From Actinomadura sp. KC06 (lineage in GTDB: Bacteria > Actinomycetota > Actinomycetes > Streptosporangiales > Streptosporangiaceae), in assembly GCF_004348735.1 (NCBI RefSeq), contig NZ_SMKT01000055.1, positions 1-49,872 of the forward strand: a stretch of 49,872 nt of DNA, read 5' to 3'. Position 1 is the stretch's first letter, and every line of letters starts with the position of its first letter. Positions 16,008 through 24,938 of the stretch are shown piece after piece. A program made the translations under genes and the position numbers. A model generated the notes under the pieces. That model searched no databases. It saw only the letters and a list, made by a program, of their open reading frames with translations, and was not told the origin of the DNA.

Positions 16008-17107
16008 TGGTGAGCCAGTGGACGCGGTGGGCCTCGGTCGGGTCCGGGGTCTCCCAGCGGCGGACGAGCCGGTCGATCACCGCGTCCGGCACGGGCGCGG
16101 ACCGTCCCCGGTTGCGGTCGCGGACCACGCGCGGCGGCGCCTCCAGCGCGACGACCTCGACCCGTCCCCGGTAGCCGGCGATGAGGCCGGTGCACGCCTC
16201 GCGCTGCGTCCGGGACACGTTGGTGGCGTTCCACACGAACGACCGCCCGGCGCGCAGGTGCTCGCGGGCCAGGTCGTGCGCGGCCGCGGCCACCGCGCGC
16301 TGGTCCCCGGCCGGGGACACGCCCAGTTCGGCGCGCAGCCGGTCCAGGCTGACGACCGGCACGTCCGGGCGGTTCGCGGCGATCCAGTGGTCCTTGCCGA
16401 CGCCCGGCAGCCCCGACAGGACGGTCGCGGTCAGCCGCGTGTCGTCGTAGGCGGCGTAGCCGGGGTCGCGTCCCGGCTTGCGGAAGTACCAGAACCGGGC
16501 GTGGTCGGACGGGAACGCCCGCGGGCCGTCTAGGCAGCCCTGCTCGGCGCAGTACTCCCCGTACAGGCCGACGTTCTCCAGCAGCTCGGCGGTGTCGGGG
16601 CACACGCGGCCGAGGATGTCGGCCGACGCCAGCAGCTCCAGGTCGTCGTTGCGGGCCAGCAGGCTGACGCGGAAGGCGATCTGCTGCAGGTCGGGGCGCT
16701 CCAGCGCCCAGAACGGCACCTGGTGGTGGCGGATCAGCGCGGCGACGTGCTCGCGCCACTCCACGGGCGCGTCCAGCTCCCACAGGATCCGGCGCACCAT
16801 CAGGTCGCCGCGCCGCGAGTGGCCGCGCGCGGTGATGCGGCCGTCGCCGTCGATGGCGGTGCAGTGCGGCTTGGCGATGTCGTGCATCAGCACGGTCGCG
16901 AACAGCCGCACCCGCTCGGCGTGCGGGCGGGCCCGCCACCGCGGCAGCGACGCCAGCGCCTCGCACGCCATCCGGGTGTGGGTCTCCACGTCGCCCTCGC
17001 CGTGGAAGACGGCGTCCTGCGGGACGCCGGCCATGTCGCGGACCCAGTCGAACGCGTCCCGGATCCGCGGCCAGTCGAGGTCCCAGTGCGGCGGCGCCGG
17101 GCACAGC

Positions 17108-17124
<17 letters not shown>
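16000..17124 (-). CDS. HD-Pnk-like RNA/DNA end-healing enzyme (HD phosphohydrolase + polynucleotide kinase)
   Basis: A 374-aa two-domain protein. The N-terminal HD domain has His49, the His81-Asp82 pair (VLMHDIAKP), His133/His134 (IRHHQVPFW) and Asp169 (LASADILGR). This is the metal-site pattern of HD phosphatases. The C-terminal P-loop kinase domain has a Walker A GLPGVGKD (238-245), the SLDRLRAEL helix with Asp261 and Arg262 as in T4-type Pnk, and a later lid region rich in Arg. In characterised HD-Pnk enzymes (Runella), HD removes 2',3' phosphates and Pnk phosphorylates 5'-OH ends. The ATG overlaps the end of the RNA ligase gene by 17 bp, so healing and sealing are produced together. Confidence 0.85.
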
Positions 17125-17896
<772 letters not shown>

Positions 17897-17969
17897 GCCG
17901 ACCGTTCTAACGAACGCCGCCGACCGTGCCAACCGGTTTTCGCCCCTGGCCGGGCGGTTCCGGGCGGGT

Positions 17970-18860
17970 TCAGCTGACGGTGACGCGGGCGAGCGCGCCG
18001 GTCTCCAGCGCCACCCACAGCGCGCCGTCCGGGCCGAGCGCGATGCCGTGCGGCTCGCAGCCGGGGGTCGGCAGCGGGTGCTCGTCCATGCGGCCCTCGG
18101 GCGTGATCCGGGCGACGTGCGCGGTGCCCCACTCGGTGAACCACAGGTCCCCGCCGGGGCCGGCGGCGATGGCGTGCGGCCGGGCCGCGGGATCGGGCAG
18201 CGGGAACTCGGCGACCTTCCCGTCGGTGGTGATCCGCCCGATGTGCCCGGTGCCGATCTCGGTGAACCACAGCGCGCCGTCCGGGCCCGCGGTGATGCCC
18301 ACCGGCGCGGACCCCTCGGTGGGCAGCGGATGGACGGTCACCTCCCCGTCCATCCCGATCCTGCCGATCGCGTTGCCCTGGTTGAGGGTGAACCACATCG
18401 CCTCGTCCGGGCCCAGCGCGATCATCGACGGCAGCGCGTCCCGGGCGGGCAGCCGGTGGTCGGTGACGTGCCCGTCGACGGTGACGCGGCCGATGCTCCC
18501 GGCCTGCATCCGGGTGAACCACAGCGCGCCGTCGGGCCCGGCGGCGATCCCGCACGGGCCGCCGCCGCCCGGGACCGCGAACCCGGCGACCTCGCCGCCG
18601 GAGGTGATCCGGCCGATCGCGCCGCCGCCGTAGGCGGTGAACCACAGCGCGCCGTCGGGGCCCGCCGTGATCGTCGTCGGCCCGGCCGGGACGGGCCCGT
18701 GGACGGTGAGGTCCCCGTCCGGCGTCATCCGGCCCACCCGCCCCGCGTGGACGAGCGTGAACCACACCGCGCCGTCCGGCCCGGCGGCGACGCCGTACGG
18801 GCCCGCGTCCGGGCCGGCGACCGTGAACTCCCTGATCGTGGCGTGTGAACCCTGCGGCAT
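17970..18860 (-). CDS. vgb: Virginiamycin B lyase (streptogramin B resistance)
   Basis: A 296-aa seven-bladed beta-propeller made of repeated GPDGALWFT...GRIT units about 42 residues apart. Vgb linearises type B streptogramins by beta-elimination of the thiol- or hydroxyl-ester bond. The catalytic positions known from staphylococcal Vgb are present: Tyr22 in GPYG, His229 in RPHAI, Glu269-Pro-His271 in EPHGI, and Glu286 in ALET, each within two to four positions of the reference numbering. ATG 18860 is preferred over 18884 because GAGGGGGGA precedes it. It is divergent from a TetR gene, with a perfect 22-bp palindrome between them, so it is probably repressed by that TetR. Cytoplasmic. Confidence 0.9.
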   Translation of the reverse strand: MPQGSHATIREFTVAGPDAGPYGVAAGPDGAVWFTLVHAGRVGRMTPDGDLTVHGPVPAGPTTITAGPDGALWFTAYGGGAIGRITSGGEVAGFAVPGGGGPCGIAAGPDGALWFTRMQAGSIGRVTVDGHVTDHRLPARDALPSMIALGPDEAMWFTLNQGNAIGRIGMDGEVTVHPLPTEGSAPVGITAGPDGALWFTEIGTGHIGRITTDGKVAEFPLPDPAARPHAIAAGPGGDLWFTEWGTAHVARITPEGRMDEHPLPTPGCEPHGIALGPDGALWVALETGALARVTVS

Positions 18861-18910
18861 GGATCGTCCCCCCTCGTCCCCCATCTGCTGTTTCCGTCCG
18901 ACGGCGAGGT

Positions 18911-18932
18911 TAACGCAACCGGTGTTGCGTTA
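18911..18932. promoter_or_regulatory. TetR operator palindrome between vgb and tetR
   Basis: Perfect 9-bp arms TAACGCAAC (18911-18919) and GTTGCGTTA (18924-18932) around CGGT. It sits 51 bp upstream of the vgb start and 58 bp upstream of the TetR start, the usual place for a divergent autoregulatory operator. Confidence 0.8.
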
Positions 18933-18989
18933 CGATCGGGACGTGAGATCCCGCAGGCAGGGCAGGCAGCGCGAGTGCAGGCGGGGCGC

Positions 18990-19688
18990 GTGACCGCCGC
19001 CGGGCCCGGGAGCGTCCGACCCGGCGGCCGCACCGCGCGGGTGCGCGAGGCCGTCCGGCGGGCCACGCTCGCCGAGCTGTCCGAGCACGGCTACCGGGGG
19101 CTCAGCGTCGAGAACGTCGCCGCCCGCTCCGGCGTCCACAAGACCACCGTCTACCGGCGCTGGGGCGGCGCCGACGGGCTCGTCGCCGCCGCGCTGGACG
19201 CCGCGGCCGGCGAACCGTGGCCCGTCCCCGACACCGGCAGCCTGGACGGCGACCTGCGGGCCATCGCGCGGCTCGTCCTGACCGGCTTCACCGACCCCCG
19301 GCAGGGGCCCGTCACGCGGGCGTTCGTGTCGGCCGCCGCGCAGAGCACCGAGGCCGCCCGCGCCCTGCACGCCTTCTTCGCGCGGCGGCACGAGCAGGCC
19401 GCGGCCGTGGTGCGGCGCGCCGCCGAGCGGGGCGAGGTCCCCGCCGGGACCGACGCCGCCGACGTCGTCCGCGCCGCCGTCGCGCCCCTGTACCACCGGC
19501 TGTTCATCACCGGCGAGCCCGTCGACGAGGCCTGCGCGGACCGCGCCGCGGCCGCCGCCGTCGCGGCCGCCCGCGCCGGCGTCTTCCACGAGCACGCGAC
19601 CAGTGCGGGCGCGACCAGCGCCCGCGTGTCCGGTGCGGGCGCGTCCGGTGCCGGTGTCAGGGGGACAGGCGCGCCGCCCGCGAGTTGA
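18990..19688 (+). CDS. TetR family transcriptional regulator
   Basis: A 232-aa repressor. The DNA-binding domain spans about residues 14-62 (TARVREAVRRATLAELSEHGYRGLSVENVA, then ARSGVHKTTVYRRW). The C-terminal TetR_C domain has LVLTGFTDPRQGPVTRAFVSAA and APLYHRLFITGEP, as in the Rv-type TetR_C_11 group. The last 25 residues are an Ala/Gly/Thr/Ser repeat tail. GTG 18990 is chosen because AGGCGGGG precedes it; GTG 18975 is an in-frame alternative. It is divergent from vgb across a perfect palindrome, implying control of both. Its 3' end overlaps the convergent ECF42 gene by 32 bp. Confidence 0.88.
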   Translation: MTAAGPGSVRPGGRTARVREAVRRATLAELSEHGYRGLSVENVAARSGVHKTTVYRRWGGADGLVAAALDAAAGEPWPVPDTGSLDGDLRAIARLVLTGFTDPRQGPVTRAFVSAAAQSTEAARALHAFFARRHEQAAAVVRRAAERGEVPAGTDAADVVRAAVAPLYHRLFITGEPVDEACADRAAAAAVAAARAGVFHEHATSAGATSARVSGAGASGAGVRGTGAPPAS

Positions 19689-20907
19689 GGTACCGCTGCT
19701 CGGGGACGCTGTGCGTGCGCCCTGCCGCCGCCAGGTAGGACTCGCGCGCGGCCGCCGCGTCGCCCGACATCTCCAGCAGGTGCGCGCGGACCGCGTGCAG
19801 CCGGTGATGCCCCGAGATCCGCCGGTCCGAATCCAGCTCCTCCAGCAGGTCCAGCCCGGCGGCCGGGCCGCGCGCCATCGCCACCGCGACCGCGTGGTTC
19901 AGCGCGGCCATCGGGTTGTCGGACATGCCCAGCAGCACCTCGTACAGCGCGGCGATCTGCGGCCAGTCCGTCTCATCCGCCGACGCGGCCTCGTCGTGCA
20001 GCGCCGCGATCGCCGCCTGCACCTGGTAGGGGCCGGCGGGGCCGCGGGGGAGCGTCGCGGAGACCAGCTCCAGGCCCTCGGCGATGTCGCCGTCCCGCCA
20101 CAGGCTGCGGTCCTGCTCGGCGAGCGGGACCAGGGCGCCGTCCGGGGCCGTCCGGGCGGGACGGCGCGCGTCGGTGAGCAGCATCAGCGCCAGCAGCCCG
20201 GCCGCCTCGCCGTCGCCGGGCAGCAGCCGGTGCACGATCCGCGCCAGCCGGATCGCCTCCGCCGACAGGTCGGGACGGTACAGGCCCGGCCCCGCCGTGC
20301 TCGCATACCCCTCGGTGAAGATCAGGTACAGGACGTGCAGGACGGCGGCGACCCGGTCCGCGCGCTCGTCCGGCGCGGGCGGCCGGAACGGGACGCGGCT
20401 GTCCCTGATCCGCCTCTTGGCGCGGCTGATCCGCTGGCCCATCGTCGGCTCGGGGACGAAGAACGCGCGGGCGATCTCCCCGGTGGTCAGCCCGCCCACC
20501 GACCGGAGCGTCAGCGCGATCCGCAGGTCCGGCGACAGCACCGGATGGCAGCACATGAACAGCAGGATCAGCGTGTCGTCGGCGTCGCGCGGCGGGCTGT
20601 CGGCGGCGGGTGACAGCCACTCGTCCGGCAGCCGGAACGCGGCGGCGGCGTCCTCGCGGCGGCGGCGCGCCTGCTCGGCCCGCAGCAGGTCGGTCAGCCG
20701 CCGGGACGCCACGGTGATCAGCCAGGCGCGCGGGTCGTCGGGCACGCCGCCGTCCGGCCACTGCGCCGCGGCGGCGATCAGCGCCTCCTGGACGGCGTCC
20801 TCCGCGGCGTCGAAATGCCCGTACCGGCGGACCAGCGCCCCGAGGACCTGCGGCGCCAGCGGGCGCAGCAGGTCCCCGAACCCGGCCCCGTGCCGGCCGC
20901 CGGTCAT
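19657..20907 (-). CDS. ECF42-type RNA polymerase sigma factor
   Basis: A 416-aa sigma factor of the ECF42 group. Region 2 (GHFDAAEDAVQEALIAAAAQWP, about 30-52) and region 4 (LRSVGGLTTGEIARAFFVPEPTMGQRISRAKRRI, about 133-168) are followed by the long C-terminal TPR-like extension of about 200 residues. The extension carries RPDLSAEAIRLARIVHRLLPGDGEAAGLLALMLL, DARRPAR and the DETDWPQIAALYE signature. ECF42 factors have no anti-sigma factor and are always linked to a YCII/DGPF gene, here 7 nt upstream. A TGTCGA-N17-CGAC element before the YCII gene matches the reported ECF42 target, so this operon should be self-activating. Confidence 0.93.
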   Translation of the reverse strand: MTGGRHGAGFGDLLRPLAPQVLGALVRRYGHFDAAEDAVQEALIAAAAQWPDGGVPDDPRAWLITVASRRLTDLLRAEQARRRREDAAAAFRLPDEWLSPAADSPPRDADDTLILLFMCCHPVLSPDLRIALTLRSVGGLTTGEIARAFFVPEPTMGQRISRAKRRIRDSRVPFRPPAPDERADRVAAVLHVLYLIFTEGYASTAGPGLYRPDLSAEAIRLARIVHRLLPGDGEAAGLLALMLLTDARRPARTAPDGALVPLAEQDRSLWRDGDIAEGLELVSATLPRGPAGPYQVQAAIAALHDEAASADETDWPQIAALYEVLLGMSDNPMAALNHAVAVAMARGPAAGLDLLEELDSDRRISGHHRLHAVRAHLLEMSGDAAAARESYLAAAGRTHSVPEQRYLNSRAARLSP

Positions 20908-20914
20908 GGCGCGG

Positions 20915-21334
20915 TCATCCCTCCAGGTCGGCGCGGCCGTCGACGATCGGACGCAGGTCGGCGTAGGCGCTGCCCTGCGCGCCCGCGGGGACCGGGCACT
21001 CGCCCAGCCGCGCGGTGATCTCCGACGCGCGGTCGAAGCTGTCGCACTCGATGATCGTGTACCCGGCGAGGACCTCGGCGGTCTCGGGGTAGGGGCCGTC
21101 GGTGACGACCGGCACCCCGTCCCTGGAGTGGAACCTGCGGGTGTGGACGGGCGCGGCCAGGCCGTTGGCGTCCACGAACTCGCCCGACTCGACCAGGTCC
21201 TGGTTGAACCTCTCCATGAACGCGCCCATCGCGGCCAGGTCCTCGGCCGTCCAGAGCGCCTCGCCCTCGGGCACCTTGCCCGCCATCTCGTCGTAGTCCC
21301 GCTGCGACGCGTACAGCATGATCATGTACTTCAC
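20915..21334 (-). CDS. YCII-related (DGPF) protein, ECF42 partner
   Basis: A 139-aa protein of the YCII/DGPF family: N-terminal MKYMIMLYASQRDYDEM, central EFVDANGLAAP, the motif VVTDGPYPETAEVLAGYTIIECDS, then DRASEITARLGECPV. The His/Asp pair of YCII-like folds could be catalytic; substrates are unknown in this group. The start is GTG at 21334 with GAGAGGGAG upstream. It is the first gene of the DGPF-ECF42 operon and carries the ECF42-type promoter at 21388-21414. In other actinobacteria several DGPF genes form the ECF42 regulon; here a second DGPF-ECF42 pair lies at 38.1-39.6 kb. Confidence 0.92.
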   Translation of the reverse strand: MKYMIMLYASQRDYDEMAGKVPEGEALWTAEDLAAMGAFMERFNQDLVESGEFVDANGLAAPVHTRRFHSRDGVPVVTDGPYPETAEVLAGYTIIECDSFDRASEITARLGECPVPAGAQGSAYADLRPIVDGRADLEG

Positions 21335-21387
21335 GGCCGTTCTCCCTCTCGTCCCGGCGCCCCTTTTCGGCGCCTCTCACCGGAGAC

Positions 21388-21414
21388 GTCGGAGCCGCCG
21401 CGCCCCGTTCGACA
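21388..21414 (-). promoter_or_regulatory. ECF42-type promoter of the DGPF-ECF42 operon
   Basis: On the minus strand, TGTCGA (21414-21409), 17 nt, then CGAC (21391-21388), 54 bp upstream of the YCII start. This fits the ECF42 target reported for Streptomyces (TGTCGA at -35, CG[A/T]C at -10). The same 17-nt spacing recurs twice near the second ECF42 gene. Confidence 0.75.
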
Positions 21415-21509
21415 CCTTCACAGCCTGCACCTCGAATTTTTCGTCCCGACGCCCGCACCGGGGCGGAAGGGTTGCATCCGGGACCGTGGTACAGGGTTAC
21501 CGTCGAATC

Positions 21510-21884
21510 ATGGACGTGAACCAGGCCTGGGCGCCCGAGGGGCCGCGGGCGTGCACGCTGCCGACGGCCCAGCGGCCGCTGCGGGAGGCCGAGTTCGACA
21601 AGCTGTTCGCCGAGGCGGCGACCGGCGTGGAACGCGCGGGACCGGGCCGGACGCGGGTCCGGCTGCGGCCCGGCCCGGAGACGGCGGGACGCGCCGCCTC
21701 CCTGGCGGCCCGCGAGAACGCCTGCTGCTCCTTCTTCACCTTCACCCTGACCATCTCCGGCGGGGACGGCCTGACGTTGGACGTCACCGTCCCGGCCGCG
21801 CACACCGGCGTCCTGGACGCGCTGACCGCCCGCGCCGAGAGCGTGATCGACGGCGGGCAAGCCCGGCGCGGGGAGCGGGCGTGA
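21510..21884 (+). CDS. Small Cys-containing conserved protein, MerR partner
   Basis: A 124-aa soluble protein that I recognise only as a frequent neighbour of MerR genes in actinomycetes. Visible features: an N-terminal segment with Cys15 (ACTLPTAQRPLREAEFDKLFAE), a vicinal pair Cys72-Cys73 (ARENACCSFFTFTL), and a C-terminal LDVTVPAAHTGVLDALTARAESV block. The vicinal cysteines next to two Phe suggest a metal, metalloid or thiol-reactive role, but no enzyme family is assigned. TACCGT lies 6 nt before the ATG (probably leaderless). Its stop overlaps the MerR start as GTGA, so the two are translationally coupled and presumably respond to the same signal. Confidence 0.75.
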   Translation: MDVNQAWAPEGPRACTLPTAQRPLREAEFDKLFAEAATGVERAGPGRTRVRLRPGPETAGRAASLAARENACCSFFTFTLTISGGDGLTLDVTVPAAHTGVLDALTARAESVIDGGQARRGERA

Positions 21885-22306
21885 CCGGCGGCGTCGCGGC
21901 GGGGCTGCGCAGCGGGCAGGTCGCGGCGGCCGCCGGGGTGAACCCGCAGACGCTGCGGTACTACGAGCGGCGCGGCCTGCTCGACGACCCCGTCCGCACC
22001 CCGGGCGGGCACCGCGTCTACCCGCCGGAGACCGTCACCCTGCTCCGCGTGATCAAGACCGCGCAGCGGCTCGGCTTCACCCTCGACGAGGTCGCCGGGC
22101 TGCTGGCGGCGGGCGCCGGTGGACGGGCCGCGCCGGGCGCGGGGCTCGCGGGACGGGCGCGCGCCAAGCTCTCCGGCATCGAGGCCAGGATCGACGAGCT
22201 GGCCGCCGTCGCCGCGACGCTGCGGGCCGCGCTGGCCGCCGGCTGCGACGACCTGGTGACCTGCGCCGCCGAGCCCGACTGCCCGCTGCCCTTCCCCGCG
22301 GAGTAG
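21881..22306 (+). CDS. MerR family regulator (metal-sensor-like)
   Basis: A 141-aa MerR regulator. Residues 9-70 form the winged HTH (LRSGQVAAAAGVNPQTLRYYERRGLL, TPGGHRVYPPETVTLLRVIKTAQRLGFTLDEVAGLL). The dimer helix follows (about 90-120). The C-terminus carries Cys122, Cys128 and Cys134 (the last in PDCPLPF), aligned with the Cys117 and Cys126 (CPLI) region of mercury MerR. The Cys82 equivalent at the start of the dimer helix is missing, so Hg(II) sensing as in MerR is not assured; another soft metal or oxidant is possible. The GTG overlaps the upstream gene by 4 bp, with GGGAGCGGG before it. No transporter or reductase is adjacent. Confidence 0.85.
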   Translation: MTGGVAAGLRSGQVAAAAGVNPQTLRYYERRGLLDDPVRTPGGHRVYPPETVTLLRVIKTAQRLGFTLDEVAGLLAAGAGGRAAPGAGLAGRARAKLSGIEARIDELAAVAATLRAALAAGCDDLVTCAAEPDCPLPFPAE

Positions 22307-22314
22307 GCGCCACC

Positions 22315-22334
22315 GACCGGCGCGGGGACCGGTC
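22315..22334. terminator. Small hairpin between convergent genes
   Basis: GACCGG (22315-22320) and CCGGTC (22329-22334) around an 8-nt loop, between the MerR stop and the response-regulator stop. It is weak but well placed. Confidence 0.4.
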
Positions 22335-22995
22335 AGGCGAGGCCGGCGTCGTGGGCCAGCAGGGCGATCTGGGTGCGGTTGTCCAGGTCGAGCTTGGTCA
22401 GGACGCTGGAGACGTGCGCCTTGACGGTCGCGACGCCCATGAACAGCTCGGCGGCGATCTCGGCGTTGGAGCGCCCTTGGGCGATCGCGAGGACGACGTC
22501 GTGCTCGCGCGGGGTGAGCCGGGCGAGCGCCGCGCGGGCCCGCTGGTGCGCGCCGGCCTCGACGGCCGCGCGGTCCATGAGCCGCCGGGTGATCCGCGGG
22601 GACAGGATCGGGTCCCCGGCCGCGACCCGCCGGACCGCGTGGACGATCTCCTCCGGCGGGGTGTCCTTGAGCAGGAACCCGCTGGCCCCGGCGCGCAGCG
22701 CCCGCAGGATGTTCTCGTCGGAGTCGAACGTCGTCAGCACGACGACCTCGGGCGGGTTCGTCCGGGACCGGAGCCTGCGGGTGGCGGTGATGCCGTCCAC
22801 GCGCGGCATCCGCAGGTCCATGAGGACGACGTCGGGCGCGTGCGCGTCGGCCGCAGCGGGCACCTCGTCGCCGTCGGCGGCCTCGCCCGCCACGGTGATG
22901 CCTGCGGTGCCGTCCAGCATCATCGACAGCCCGGCGCGGACGAGCGCGTCGTCGTCCACGATCAGGACGCGCAGGGGCCGGGTCACGCCGGCCAT
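22333..22995 (-). CDS. NarL/LuxR-type response regulator
   Basis: A 220-aa two-component regulator. The receiver domain has the acidic pocket Asp14-Asp16 (LIVDDDALVRAG), the phosphoacceptor Asp60 (VVLMDLRMPRVDG), Thr in VVLTTF and Lys in FLLKD. The C-terminal LuxR HTH covers about 150-215 (LTPREHDVVLAIAQGRSNAEIAAELFMGVATVKAHVSSVLTKLDLDNRTQ). It is the second gene of a kinase-regulator operon and overlaps the kinase by 13 bp. ATG 22995 is the only start that includes the full receiver. Targets unknown; a nearby candidate is the lipoprotein/exporter region downstream on the same strand. Confidence 0.95.
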   Translation of the reverse strand: MAGVTRPLRVLIVDDDALVRAGLSMMLDGTAGITVAGEAADGDEVPAAADAHAPDVVLMDLRMPRVDGITATRRLRSRTNPPEVVVLTTFDSDENILRALRAGASGFLLKDTPPEEIVHAVRRVAAGDPILSPRITRRLMDRAAVEAGAHQRARAALARLTPREHDVVLAIAQGRSNAEIAAELFMGVATVKAHVSSVLTKLDLDNRTQIALLAHDAGLA

Positions 22996-24149
22996 GGTAG
23001 CCAGGCGCGCAGCCGGAACTCGTCCGCGGTGGCCTGGTGGTCGAGGCGGCCGCCGGCGAGCCGGACCCGCTCGGTCAGGCCGACCAGTCCCGTCCCGCTG
23101 CCGGGCGCGGCGGGCCCGGCGCCCGGGTCGCTGGGCAGCGGGTTGCGGACGTCGATGACCAGCCGGGTCCCGGGCCGCCCCCGCAGCTCGACGCGGACGG
23201 GGCGGCCGGCCGCGTGCTTGCGCGCGTTGGTCAGCGCCTCCTGGACGACCCGGTACGCGGTCCGCCCGGCGGCGGCGGGCAGCGCGCCGGGGTCGACGAC
23301 CTCGTCGCGCAGCTCCACCCGCCCGCCCGCGTCGCGCGACTCCTCCACCAGGCGGGACACGTCGTCCAGCACGGGTTGCGGGCGGCCCTCCTCCGCCTCG
23401 TCCTCCCGCAGCAGGACGATCACGTCGCGGAGCTCGTCGAGCGCCTGGTGCACCCCGTCGCGGACCACCCCGGCGGCGTGCGCGAGCTTCTCCGGCGGCG
23501 CGTCCGGACGGTACTCCAGCGCGCCCGCGTAGGTGGCCAGCAGCGACAGACGGTGGGCCAGCACGTCGTGCATCTCCCGCGCGATCCGGGCGCGCTCGGC
23601 CATGCGCGCCTCGGCGACCCGGCGGCCCTGCTCGGCCTCGGCGCGGCGGGCGCGTTCGCGCAGCGACTCCAGCAGCGCCCGGCGCGCCCGCGCGAGCGCG
23701 CCCCAGCCGATCAGCGCGCCGTATCCGAGCGCGATCAGCAGCAGCCACCAGCCGAACGAGATCCCGGCCGCCGGCTGCCACCACCCCTGCACGGCGTGCG
23801 CGCCGACGCCCGCCACGGCTATCCCGGCGGCGACCGGGAACGGGCGCCGCTGGGCGACCTGCAGCGCCGCCAGCGTCGCCGGCGGGGTCGCGGCCGGGGA
23901 CACCGCCGCCAGCGCGGTCAGCGCCACCGCGACCGCCACCGGACGCCACAGCAGCGCGGGCGACAGCAGCCACGCCGCCACCCCGACCGCGACCTCCAGC
24001 GCGAGCCGCCTGTCCGGCACGTCCGCGCTGTACCGGCCCCAGATCGTCAGCGAGACCAGCGCGCCGGTGACGGCGAGCACGATCGCGACGGTCGCCCGCC
24101 TGCCGCGCCGCCCGCACGGGGCGGCCTGTTCGAAGCTCTTCTCGTTCAC
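22983..24149 (-). CDS. Sensor histidine kinase (NarX/DesK type)
   Basis: A 388-aa membrane kinase. Four to five membrane helices occupy about residues 18-150 with no large extracellular loop, so the signal is probably sensed in the membrane. A coiled linker (RRALLESLRERARRAEAEQGRRVAEARMAERARIA) leads to HisKA_3 with the phosphorylated His in REMHDVLAHRLSLLA. The HATPase_c domain follows, with VQEALTNARKHA (N box) and GTGLVGLTERVRLAGG (G box). GTG 24149 has TAGCCT 6 nt upstream, suggesting leaderless expression. It is co-transcribed with the NarL-type regulator. The kinase family often controls envelope-stress or membrane-fluidity genes. Confidence 0.94.
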   Translation of the reverse strand: MNEKSFEQAAPCGRRGRRATVAIVLAVTGALVSLTIWGRYSADVPDRRLALEVAVGVAAWLLSPALLWRPVAVAVALTALAAVSPAATPPATLAALQVAQRRPFPVAAGIAVAGVGAHAVQGWWQPAAGISFGWWLLLIALGYGALIGWGALARARRALLESLRERARRAEAEQGRRVAEARMAERARIAREMHDVLAHRLSLLATYAGALEYRPDAPPEKLAHAAGVVRDGVHQALDELRDVIVLLREDEAEEGRPQPVLDDVSRLVEESRDAGGRVELRDEVVDPGALPAAAGRTAYRVVQEALTNARKHAAGRPVRVELRGRPGTRLVIDVRNPLPSDPGAGPAAPGSGTGLVGLTERVRLAGGRLDHQATADEFRLRAWLPWPA

Positions 24150-24247
24150 GTGCGAAGGCTAACCCCGCAGGTCACAGCGCCGACACCGACCAAAGTCGGT
24201 GCCCGCCCCGCCCGCGGACGGAGCCGCCGCGCCCCGGGGGCTTTCGG

Positions 24248-24784
24248 CTATCGCGGCTTCATGCGGAGAACGACCGACCCCTTCGAGGCCGAGACCACGG
24301 AGATCACGACCCCGTTGGCCTTGACCTGCGCGCCGGGATGCGCGGTGATCTTCGCGTTCCCGGACGACCCGGCCGCGGGGCCGACGACCATGGTCTGGCA
24401 GCGGGGATCGCCCTCGCAGTTGAAGTCGAACGCGCCCGAGGAGGGGAGGCCGACCTCGAAGGAGATCGCGTCGCCTTCGAGCGAGGTCACCCTGATCGTG
24501 CTGACCTCGAGCTTCTCCTCGTCCATCGGGATGGTGACCCGCCGGGTCACCTTCACCTCGCAGGTGCCGTCCTTGCAGGCGCGCAGGTTCGTCCCGTCGG
24601 CCGGCGGTGCCGGGCTGGGCGGCGGTGCCGGTGGCGTGGTCGGAGCCGTCTTCTTGGCGGTGGGCGATCCGCTCGCGGATGCGGCGCCGTCGTCGTCGCC
24701 ACCGCAGCCGGCGAGGCCCAACGCGGCGGCCGCGGCGAGCCCGGCGGCGGCGTGAAGGCGGAAACCAGCGCGTGGACGAGCCAT
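24248..24784 (-). CDS. Hypothetical lipoprotein
   Basis: A 178-aa predicted lipoprotein. A basic start and hydrophobic core (AAAGLAAAAALGLAGC) end in the lipobox LAGC, with the lipidated Cys near residue 26. A Thr/Pro/Ala-rich linker (to about 62) follows. The folded part has two Cys pairs (RACKDGTCEV and FNCEGDPRCQT), consistent with disulfides outside the cell, and mainly beta-strand segments (TRRVTIPM, ISFEVGLPSSG, KANGVVISVVSASKGSVVLRM). No family recognised. ATG 24784 is chosen for the AAAGGAG site. It lies downstream of the Cmx-like gene on the same strand with a 154-bp gap and just upstream of the two-component operon. Confidence 0.75.
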   Translation of the reverse strand: MARPRAGFRLHAAAGLAAAAALGLAGCGGDDDGAASASGSPTAKKTAPTTPPAPPPSPAPPADGTNLRACKDGTCEVKVTRRVTIPMDEEKLEVSTIRVTSLEGDAISFEVGLPSSGAFDFNCEGDPRCQTMVVGPAAGSSGNAKITAHPGAQVKANGVVISVVSASKGSVVLRMKPR

Positions 24785-24843
24785 GACGGGACTCCTTTGC
24801 TCTGCGCGCACGTCCGATCCGTGCAGCCGGGATCCTCAAGATA

Positions 24844-24867
24844 GGGACCGGGCACGGGACGGGTCCC
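24844..24867 (-). terminator. Possible terminator after the cmx-like gene
   Basis: GGGACC (24844-24849) and GGTCCC (24862-24867) can pair around a 12-nt loop, about 75 nt past the exporter stop and 60 bp before the lipoprotein start. It could also lie in the lipoprotein promoter region. Confidence 0.3.
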
Positions 24868-24938
24868 GCCAATCGCCCGATAGGCCCGGCCCGTTCCGGA
24901 GACCGCGGATATCCGTGCGTGTGAAATGCGGCAGTTCG

